A DNA stretch of 64,000 bases from JAAFHI01 sp039793685 (GTDB taxonomy: Bacteria > Acidobacteriota > Blastocatellia > Chloracidobacteriales > Chloracidobacteriaceae): assembly GCA_039793685.1 (NCBI GenBank), contig JBDRAL010000071.1, positions 58,038-122,037 on the forward strand. The letters are read 5' to 3'. Position 1 is the first letter of the stretch. Each line of letters begins with the position of its first letter. Positions 8,001-16,800 of the stretch are shown piece after piece. The translations under genes and the position numbers were made by a program. The notes beneath the pieces were generated by a model, which saw nothing but the letters and a program-made list of their open reading frames with translations, was not told the DNA's origin and made no database searches.

Positions 8001-10803
8001 CACCGGAAACCGGAAGCGCGGTGTTTCCGGTGATGAAGCATCCGTCTATCGTCACATTCGAGTTGTTGACGACTTGCAAGCCGCCGCCATTCATTCCCCT
8101 GCCGTTACTGATGGTCAGACCAGAAATCGTGACGGTGAGATTGCTTGCCACATTGAAGATACGGAAATCGCTCGCGACGGAACCGCGGGTCACCGTGAGC
8201 TGGTTTGCGCCGGGCCCCTGAATCGTCAGGTTCTGATTGATGGACAGTTCACCCGACGTGAGCGTGACCGTCGTCACGCCCGCCTGGAAAGTGATCGTGC
8301 TTCCCGCGCAGGCATCCGCGATGACCTGCCGCAAACTGCCCGCGCCGCTGTCGTTGCCGTTGGTCACCACGAGACTGACGGTCGTCACGACCGCGCTGCC
8401 GGTCATGTTTGAAGTACAACCGGTGGTCGTGTTCGTCGCAACCACCGTGTAGGTTCCCACCGCCGTCTGATTTCCGAATGAAATCGCCGAACCCGTCCCC
8501 GCGACCGGGCTACCGACGGGTGAAGCACCGTTAAAAAGTTGGTAATTCACGCCGGTCTGCGAACCGGACAAGCCGACCGGAACGCCCGGACCACCGGCGC
8601 AAACGCCGCCGCCGCCGGTCACGTTGAACGCCGTCGGAAGCGCGTTCACCGTCACGACCACGCTGCCGGTCATGTTCGCCGTGCAGTTCGTGGCCCCGAA
8701 CGTTCCGACCACGGTGTAGGTCCCCGCCGTCGTCTGGTTTCCGAATGAAATCGCCGATCCCGTTCCGGCCACCGGACTGCCCACCGGCGACGCCCCGTTG
8801 AACAACTGGTAATTGACGCCAGTCTGCGAACCGCTCAACCCGACCGCGGCGCCATTTCCCGCGCAGATGTTCCCACCGCCCGTTACAAGAAAGGCCGTGA
8901 TGGGCGGGCAGGTATTTGTCAGCGAGAAATTCACGCCCGTGGTCACGCCGCGCGCCGAAGCGGCCACGGTGTAGGGACCGCCTCCAAGCGTGTTGGCCGT
9001 CACCGTGCCGCTCGTCGCCGCGCCCGACGCAAGCGTCGCCGGATTGCCCGCAACCGATGCGCTCGCACCCGAACCCGGAGGCGTAAAGGTCACCCGACCG
9101 CCGTCGACCGGTTCGCTGTTGGCGCTCGAAACCGTCACCGCCAGCGGATTCGCGAAATTCGTGTTGATCAGCGTACTCTGGTTGTTGCCCGACGACAGAG
9201 CCATCGTGAAGCCGCGCGATTCAAACGCGCCGATGTCCACCGTGCCCTGCTGCGCGCGCGCAATCCCGCGCTGGTCGGCGGTGAGATTGAAGCCGAAGTT
9301 GTTGTCGGGGCAGGAATTGGTCAGTACGCAATTGTTTCCCGCGTTGATCGCCGGCGAACCCGGCAGCAGGGCGTAGGTTTGCGTCGGCCCGCCGAAGCTC
9401 CCGAGTGAGGAAAGCAGCGCATTCGTGTTCGGCAAATCTCCCGCGGCATTCAGATTCCCGGTGCCGTCGCTGCACAGATTGTTTCCAAGCGAACTGAGCG
9501 TGGTGGTTGAGGTCCCCGATACCTGATTGGTCGACCCGGAAAAAATCGTGTTCCGGTAGATTGCCGTGGAGTTGAAGGCAAAGAGACTTCCGGCCGTCCC
9601 CGCCGAATTATCCGCCAGCGTACAGTTGAACAACCTCGATGACGAACCGGAAAACTGGACGACTCCGCCACCTGATCCGGTTGTCGTGTTTCCCGAGACG
9701 GTACAGTTGACCATTGTCACCGACGATGTTTGAACATCGATTCCGCCTCCCTGACTGTTGCCGGTATTGCCGCTGAACAGCGAATCGACAAAAACATGGC
9801 CGGACGAACCGGTACGGGTAATGACGCCCCCGCCTCCAGTCACCGCCTGATTATTGATGACGGCGCACCGGTTGATGGTGAGGGTTGCCGAAGTTGCAAT
9901 CCCGCCGCCAAAAGAATCAAAGAATGCGGTGGGCGTGAGACCATCGCGGATGGTCAGCCCGGAAAATCCGGTCGTGGCGGTGTTCGCGCTGATATTGAAG
10001 ACGCTGAACGCCGCCGTGGCCGCGCGCCGCACGGTGAGCTGGTTCGCCCCCGGTCCGTTGATCGTCATCGGCTGGACGATATTGGGCAAGGCGCTCAGGA
10101 GGCTGATGGTCCCGGTGGCCGAAATCGTGATGACGTGGGGTGAATTGACGTCGGCGTTGGCGTTGATGATCGCCTGCCGGAGACTGCCCGCTCCGCTGTC
10201 GTTGGTGTTGGTCACCGAAAAAGCCGTAAACGGCACGATGACCTCGGCCCGGATTTCCGTCCAGTCGCCGTCGGCCTTGTTCTTCCGCCCGGTCGCGGGA
10301 AGCGCGGAAATGCCCGCGTCATCCGGCGCGAGCCAGCCACCCGACATTTTGGCGTTGGTCCCGACGATTTCCGGGTCCGAAATCAGCATCCGCGCGGCCG
10401 CCGGCGACCGGAACAGCTTCACCGCGTCCGTGTCCACGCCCGGCGCAAGCCGCCAGACGACCGTAAACGCATCGTATTTCTCGCCTTCCATCCGCGCGAA
10501 AACCCCGTGCGCGATTTCTGTCTCCCCGACCGGCACGCCGGTGGCCGTTCGAATCGCCCAGGCGACCGGGTCCACCGCGTCGCGGCGACGGCGATTGCGT
10601 TCAATCTGTTCAGGCGTTCCGCTTTCCGGAAGGACGACAAGCGGCGGCTCGGGCGTCTGGCCCTCCGTGCCCTGAGCCGTTTGATTCGCTCCCGGTGATT
10701 TGCCCGACCGGCTGTCGGCCCGTGGCGCGATGCCGGTGAACGTCAGAAAAAAGATGATCGAAATTGCGGCTGTCAGAAGAATTCGGGATTGGGCTGATTT
10801 CAT
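5071..10803 (-). CDS. Secreted multi-domain beta-helix/Ig-like surface protein, 1910 aa
   Basis: A signal peptide (MKSAQSRILLTAAIS...) and a conserved N-terminal domain (about 31-190) precede two copies of a cassette. Each cassette is a right-handed beta-helix introduced by TNGNDSGAGSLRQ (about 195-525 and 809-1145), of the 'choice-of-anchor Q' type that ends in LLPGSPAINAG, followed by a Big-type Ig domain. Five CHU-like Ig repeats with core VTGGGSFC follow the cassettes (two, then three). The C-terminus has an Fn3-like domain (about 1516-1610), a BACON domain (about 1617-1700, motif WTVSGLPDWI) and a 210-residue end domain shared with the next gene upstream. No LPXTG-like or type IX sorting signal is recognisable. 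Only weak ribosome-binding sequence precedes the ATG. A role in adhesion or glycan binding is inferred from the domains alone. Confidence 0.9.
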   Translation of the reverse strand: MKSAQSRILLTAAISIIFFLTFTGIAPRADSRSGKSPGANQTAQGTEGQTPEPPLVVLPESGTPEQIERNRRRRDAVDPVAWAIRTATGVPVGETEIAHGVFARMEGEKYDAFTVVWRLAPGVDTDAVKLFRSPAAARMLISDPEIVGTNAKMSGGWLAPDDAGISALPATGRKNKADGDWTEIRAEVIVPFTAFSVTNTNDSGAGSLRQAIINANADVNSPHVITISATGTISLLSALPNIVQPMTINGPGANQLTVRRAATAAFSVFNISANTATTGFSGLTIRDGLTPTAFFDSFGGGIATSATLTINRCAVINNQAVTGGGGVITRTGSSGHVFVDSLFSGNTGNSQGGGIDVQTSSVTMVNCTVSGNTTTGSGGGVVQFSGSSSRLFNCTLADNSAGTAGSLFAFNSTAIYRNTIFSGSTNQVSGTSTTTLSSLGNNLCSDGTGNLNAAGDLPNTNALLSSLGSFGGPTQTYALLPGSPAINAGNNCVLTNSCPDNNFGFNLTADQRGIARAQQGTVDIGAFESRGFTMALSSGNNQSTLINTNFANPLAVTVSSANSEPVDGGRVTFTPPGSGASASVAGNPATLASGAATSGTVTANTLGGGPYTVAASARGVTTGVNFSLTNTCPPITAFLVTGGGNICAGNGAAVGLSGSQTGVNYQLFNGASPVGSPVAGTGSAISFGNQTTAGTYTVVGTFGATNCTANMTGSVVVTVNALPTAFNVTGGGGVCAGGPGVPVGLSGSQTGVNYQLFNGASPVGSPVAGTGSAISFGNQTAVGTYTVVATNTTTGCTSNMTGSAVVTTVSLVVTNGNDSGAGSLRQVIADACAGSTITFQAGVTTVTLTSGELSINQNLTIQGPGANQLTVTRGSVASDFRIFNVASNLTVTISGLTISNGRGMNGGGLQVVNNSNVTIDGCFITGNTALPVSGGGAGGGVAIFSSNVTFRGCTLSGNRAERRGGAIYFQPSTFSGGRTLSLTNCTLSGNQVSPTGVGGNAIQVESLGGTNGLDMTNCTIANNFGVDGSISTSSDSFRITTQLRNTLLVGNSGPSIVTAGVFVFVTSLGNNLASDNGGGFLTGPGDLINTNALLAPLANYGGATQTLALLPGSPAINAGTATGAPTADQRGISRVGNVDIGAFESRGFTMTLAGGNNQSAQIGANFANPLAVTVASAFGEPVDGGGVTFTSPGSGASASVAGNPATIASGTATTGTVTANGTPGGPYVVAASANGVATGVNFSLTNACPTITAFSVTGGGSFCAGGTGVAVGLSGSQIGVNYQLFNGASPVGSPVAGTGSALSFGNQTTAGTYTVVGTLGATGCTANMTGSAVVTVNPTPSIFNVTGGGSFCSGGTGVAVGLTGSQTGVNYQLFRGASPVGSPVAGTGSAISFGNQTTAGTYTVVGTNATAGCSTNMTGSAVVTVNPTPSIFNVTGGGSFCTGGTGVAVGLSGSQTGVNYQLFNGASPVGSPVAGTGSALNFGNQTTAGTYTVVATNGTTGCTSNMTGNAVVTVTTCQPTVTTNPATGVTSTGATLNGTVNANGDSTTVLFRYGTTAGGPYPNVIAATPSPVTGTTPTAVSAVLTGLATNQIYYFVVEGSNVSGTSQGAEQSFSTATCSFSLSASSASFPASGGNGSVTLTTTTGCAWTVSGLPDWIINVSPANGTGTTAITYTVNPNLSQNPRSATLTIGGQSYEVTQSPSVAVNSSIGLAVVSQTVNPTSCSPNYANDYVITATLTNTGSQAIYNPHLRVLELQEAAGSPAPPVPFRLITADGATCGTGGLVGSIQSTDGQTTPATLPTLAPGQSVTVRLVIALPSLRRFRFVFGVDGGFVAPVAMKDAKSKYAKTFTLARHAKPSTGTAFVFIPSADGKTMDIVPVQPELEAFLNLGDDFWADLNRTLTSQPHRANR

Positions 10804-10838
10804 GTTCTTTTCACTTGGACAGGAGGTTCAAGGAACGG

Positions 10839-10877
10839 AAAAGTCCGACCCGGCGAGGTATTCCCACCGGGTCGGAC
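10839..10877 (-). terminator. Intrinsic terminator after the 2738-residue surface protein gene
   Basis: GTCCGACCCGG (10843-10853) pairs perfectly with CCGGGTCGGAC (10867-10877) across a 13-base loop and runs into TTTT on the minus strand. It lies just past the stop codon at 10884 and ahead of the gene starting at 10803, so the two paralogues are probably separate transcripts. Confidence 0.85.
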
Positions 10878-10883
10878 ACCTGC

Positions 10884-13800
10884 TTAGGGGTGTTTTGTAC
10901 TTGAAGCGAGGCGAGCCTGATTCAGACCGGCCCAGAAGTTGTCCCCGAGGTTGAGGAAGGCTTCCAGTTCGGGCTGAACCGGGACGATGTTCATTGTTTT
11001 ACCGTCGGCGCTCGGGATGAACACGAATGCCGTGCCGGTTGAAGGTTCAATCTGACGGGCGAGGGTGAAGGTTTTGGCAAAACCGGCCTTCGACGCCCGG
11101 CCCTTCATCGCCACCGGCGCGGTGAAGCTGCCGTCCACCCCGAAGATGAACCGGAACCGGCGCAAGCTCGGCAGCGCAATCACCAGCCGCACCGTCACCG
11201 ACTGTCCCGGCGCGAGCGTCGGCAACGTCGCGGGCGTCGTCTGGCCGTCCGTCGATTGGATTGAACCGACCAGACCGCCCGTACCGCAGGTCGCGCCGTC
11301 CGCCGTGATGAGCCGGAACGGCACCGGCGGCGCGGGCGATCCCGCCGCTTCCTGAAGTTCAAGTACCCGAAGGTACGGGTTGTAGATCGGCTGCGAACCC
11401 GTGTTCGTCAGCGTCGCCGTGATGACGTAGTCGTTCGCGTAGTTCGGCCCGCAACTCGTCGGCAGCACCGTCTGGCCGGTAATCGCCAGACCGATGGAGC
11501 CGTTCACCTGAACCGACGGGTCCTGATTCACCGTGTAGCTCTGACCACCGATGGTCAGCGTCGCCGAACGCGGGTTTTGCGACAGATTCGGGTTGACCGT
11601 GTAGGTGATCGCGGTCGTTCCCGTGCCGTTCGCGGGAGAGACGTTGATGATCCAGTCCGGCAGGCCCGACACCGTCCAGACACAGCCGGTCGTGGTGGTC
11701 AGCGTCACGCTGCCGTTCCCGCCCGAAGCCGGGAAATTCGCCGATGACGCGGAAAGCTGGAAGCTACAGGTCGCCGTCGAGAACGACTGTTCCGCTCCCT
11801 GCGACGTGCCCGAAACGTTCGAACCTTCGACCACGAAGTAGTAAATCTGATTCGTCGCCAGCCCGGTCAGCGTTGCGCTCACCGTCGTCGGCGTCGTGCC
11901 CGTCACCGGACTCGGCGTCGCCGCAATGACGTTCGGGTACGGACCACCCGCCGTCGTGCCGTAGCGGAACAGCACCGTCGTGCTGTCGCCGTTGGCCGTG
12001 ACCGTCCCGTTCAGCGTCGCGCCGGTGCTCGACACACCCGTCGCCGGGTTCGTCGTCACCGTCGGCTGGCAGGTCGTCACTGTCACGACCGCACTACCCG
12101 ACATGTTTGAAGTACAACCGGTCGTTCCGTTCGTCGCGACGACCGTGTATGTACCGGCGGTGGTTTGATTTCCAAAATTCAAAGCTGAGCCAGTCCCCGC
12201 CACCGGGCTGCCGACCGGCGACGCACCATTGAACAACTGGTAATTCACGCCGGTTTGCGAACCGCTCAACCCGACCGCGACGCCCGTTCCGCCCGTGCAG
12301 AATGAACCGCCGCCGGTCACGTTGAAGATGGAAGGCGTCGGATTGACCGTCACCACCGCGCTGCCGGTCATGTTGGTCGAACAACCCGCCGTCGCGTTGG
12401 TCCCGACCACCGTGTAGGTCCCGGCGGTGGTCTGAATGCCGAGGCTCAACGCCGAGCCGGTCCCCGCAACCGGGCTGCCCACCGGAGAAGCCCCACGGAA
12501 CAGTTGGTAGTTGACGCCGGTTTCCGATCCGCTCAGGCCGACGGCCACGCCCGTTCCGCCCGCGCAGAACGAACCGCCGCCGGTCACGTTGAACGCCGTC
12601 GGGGCCGACACCACCGTCACGACCGCGTTGCCCGACATGTTGGAAGTACAACCGGTGGTCGAGTTGGTTGCGACCACGGTGTAGGTCCCCGCCGTCGTCT
12701 GGTTGCCGAAGTTCAAGGCCGAACCCGTCCCGGCCACCGGGCTGCCCAGCGGCGTTGCGCCGTTGAATAACTGGTAATTGACACCGGTTTCAGAACCCGA
12801 AAGGCCGACCGCGACGCCCGAACCGCCCACGCAGGAGGTCCCGCCGCCACCGGTCACGTTAAAGATCGCCGGAAGGGCGTTCACCGTCACGACCGCGCTG
12901 CCGGTCATGTTGGAAGTACAACTACCCGTCGTCGCCGTCGCGACCACCGTGTACGTACCGGCGGTGGTCTGATTTCCGAACGAAATCGCCGATCCCGTTC
13001 CGGCCACTGGACTGCCCACCGGCGACGCACCGTTGAACAACTGGTAATTCACGCCGGTCTGCGAACCTGAAAGTCCGACCGCGACGCCCGTTCCACCGGA
13101 GCAGAACGAACCGCCACCGGTCACGTTGAACGCCGTCGGGAGCGCGTTGACCGTCACCGTCGCGCTGCCGGTCATGTTCGCCGTGCAGCCCGTGGCTCCG
13201 AACGCGCCGACCACGGTGTAGGTCCCCGCCGTCGTCTGGTTTCCGAAGTTCAAAGCGGAACCGGTACCCGCCACCGGGCTGCCGACCGGCGATGCGCCGT
13301 TGAACAACTGGTAGCTGACACCGGTTTGCGAGCCACTCAGGCCCACCGCAACGCCCGTGCCGCCGGAGCAGAACGAACCACCGCCAGTCACGCTGAAAGC
13401 CGTGATGGTCGGGCAGGCGTTCGTGAGCGAGAAGTTCACGCCCGTGGCCACGCCATTGGCACTCGCCGCCACAACGTACGGTCCGCCCGGCGTGCCGTTG
13501 GCCGTCACCGTCCCGGTCGTTGCCGTGCCCGAAGCAATCGTCGCCGGATTCCCCGCGACGCTCGCGCTCGCGCCCGACCCTGGAGAGGTAAAGGTCACGC
13601 CGCCGCCGTCAACCGGTTCGCCGAACGCGCTCGCCACCGTCACCGCCAGCGGACTGGCGAAATTCGCGCCGATTGGCGCGCTCTGGTTGTTTCCGCCCGA
13701 CAGCGCCATCGTGAAGCCGCGCGATTCGAACGCCCCGATGTCCACGTTCCCCACACGGGCGATTCCGCGCTGGTCGGTGGTCGGCGCGCCGGTGGCCGTC

Positions 13801-16800
13801 CCCGCGTTGATTGCCGGACTACCCGGCAGCAGGGCGAGGGTCTGGGTCGCGCCGCCGTAGTTGCCGAGCGTCCCGACGCGGGGATTCGCCACATTGACCA
13901 GGTTGCCGTCCGTGCCGTCCACCAGACCGCCGGCGGCACCGAGGCCGGGAATCCCCTGAACCAGATTGTTGAAGGAGGTCAGGCTGACAAAACCGTTGAT
14001 GGTGTCCAAAACCATCGTGTTGACCAGTGTGACCAGACTCGTCGCCCGCGAGCTGGAGACGACGACGATTCCAAAAGAGGAATTGTTCGCCACCGAGCAG
14101 TTGGTCAACGTCGCCGGGGAGCTGTTGTCGAATGCCAACCCGCCGACGCTGCCGGTGTTTCCGCTGACGGTACAGTTGGTCAGCGTGACCGAAGTACTTT
14201 GAAACGCCCCCGCGCCGAAATTTGTCGAAGTGTTTCCGTTAATCGTACAGCCGGTCAGCGTGGCCGAGGCGTTGAGGACGAATAGCCCGCCGCCACGATT
14301 CGACGCCGTGTTTCCGCTGATGGTGCAATTGGTCAGGGTGAGCGCCCCGTTGCTCAGGATGCCGCCCCCGTCGCCCGTGCCGTTGCCGTTGGTCACGGTC
14401 AGATTGTTCATCGAGACGGTATTTCCGGACAGAATGTTGAAAATCCGGAAATTGGGGCTGCCCGCGCCGCGCGTGACCGTCACGCCCGTTCCGCCGTTGA
14501 TGGTCACACTCGCCCCGACGGAAAGCTCCGCCGTCGTCAGCGTGACCGTCGTGACGCCGGTCTGGAAGGTGATGGTGCTTCCCGCGCAGGCCGTGGCGAG
14601 TACGTCGCGCAGACTGCCCGCCCCGCTGTCGTTGCCGTTGGTCACCACGAGGCTGTTGGCCGTCACGACCGCGCTGCCGGTCATGTTGGAAGTACAACCG
14701 GTGGTCGTGTTCGTCGCGACGACCGTGTAGGTTCCCACCGTCGTCTGATTTCCAAATGAAATCGCCGAACCCGTTCCGGCCACCGGGCTACCCACCGGCG
14801 ACGCGCCGTTGAACAACTGGTAATTGACGCCGCTCTGCGATCCGCTCAGTCCGACCGCCACGCCCGGACCGCCGCCGCACACAACGCCGCCGCCGGTCAC
14901 GTTGAACACCGTCGGGAGCGCGTTGACCGTCACGACCGCGCTGCCGGTCATTGTGCTCATGCAGGCCGTGACCGTGTTCGTCGCCAAAACGGTGTAGGTC
15001 CCCGCCGTCGTCTGGCTGCCGAACGAGATCGCCGAACCCGTTCCGACCACCGGATTCCCGACCGGCGACGCGCCTCTGAAAAGCTGGTAGCTGACGCCCG
15101 TTTGCGATGAACTCAGCCCGACCGCCACGCCGCTTCCGCCGGCGCAGAACGACCCGCCGCCGGTCACGGTGAAGAGCGTCGGAAGCGGATTGACCGTCAC
15201 CGTCGCGCTGCCCGTCATGTTCGCCGTGCAACCCGTCGCGGCGTTGGTCGCGACGACCGTGTAGGTCCCCGCCGCCGTCTGATTTCCGAAGGAAATCGCC
15301 GATCCCGTGCCCGCCACCGGGCTGCCCACCGGCGACGCACCGTTAAAGAGTTGATAATTCACACCCGTTTGCGAACCCGAAAGTCCGACCACGGCGCTAT
15401 TCCCCGCGCAGATGTTCCCGCCGCCGGTCACGTTGAAGGCCGTGATGGTCGGGCAGCCATTCGTCAGCGAAAAATTCACCCCGGTCGGCACGCCGTTGGC
15501 GCTCGCCGCCACGGTGTACGGCCCACCCAGCGTCCCGTTGGCTGTTACCGTGCCGGTCGTCGCCGTTCCCGAAGCAATCGTCGCGGGATTGCCCGCGATG
15601 GTCGCGCTCGCGCCGCTGCCCGGCGGGGTGAAGGTGACTCGTCCGCCGTTGACCGGTTCGCTGAACGCGCTTGAAACCGTCACCGCCAACGGACTGGCAA
15701 ACGCCGTGTTGACCGGCGCGCTCTGGTTGTTGCCGCCCGACAGCGTCATCGTGAAGCCGCGCGACTCGAAAGCGCCAATGTCGGTCGTCGTCTGTTGCGG
15801 ACGGGCGATGCCGCGCTGGTCGGTTGACGGCGCGCTGGTGTTCGTCCCCGCGTTGATCGCCGGGCTGCCCGGCAACAGGGCGATAGTTTGCGTCGGGCCG
15901 CCGTTGCTCCCCAGCGTCCCCAGCAGCGGGGTCGCCACGCCGACCAGATTTCCGTTGACCCCGTTGGTCAGACCGCCCGTTCCGCCAACCCCGATCAGGT
16001 TGTTGGAACTGGCCGCGTTGACCGTGCCGTCGATGTTGGGCGATATGGGGGCCGTATTTTGCGCGAAGATCGTGTTTCTCAGCGTGACGTTCGCCGTGTT
16101 GACGGTTATGCCGCCACCCGTCGAAGTCACCTGGTTGTTCGCGATCGTGCAGTTGGTGAGGCTCACCGTACCCGCAGCGCCGATCCCGCCGGAATCGGAA
16201 CCGCCGATGTTTCCGCTGATGGTGCAATTGGTGAGCGTGGTCGTCGAACCGGCAATAATTAATCCACCACCGAAGGTTGTCCCGGAGTTGCTGCTGACGG
16301 TGCAGCCGGTCATCGTGAGGATATTGTCGTTCTGGATGCCTCCGGACTGCGGCGCGGTGTTCCCGCTGATCGCGCAGTTGGTCAGGGTAAGCGTGCCGCT
16401 GTTCTGGATGCCGCCCGCCTGAACCGGGGCGCTGCCGTTGGTCACCGTCAGGTTATTCATCGAGACGGTGTTGCCGGACAGGACGTTGAAAATCCGGAAA
16501 TTCGGGCTTCCGCCCTGCCGGGTGACGGTCACGCCGGTGCCGCCGTTGATGGTCAGGTTCTTGTTGATGGCGAGTTCCGCCGTCGTCAGCGTGACCGTCG
16601 TTACTCCGGCCTGGAAGGTAATCGTACTTCCCGGGCAGGCATCCGCGATGGCCTGCCGCAGACTCCCCGCGCCGCTATCGCTTCCATTCGTCACCAATTG
16701 ATCGCCAATGACCGTCACCGTCGCGCTGCCGGTCATGTTCGCCGTACAACTCGTCGTGCCGTTCGTCGCGACCACGGTGTAGGTCCCCGCCGTCGTCTGG

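Noticed and set aside
6688..8412. Plus-strand Arg/His-rich frame of 574 codons
   Set aside because: Antisense to the beta-helix protein; composition is very Arg-rich with no domain.
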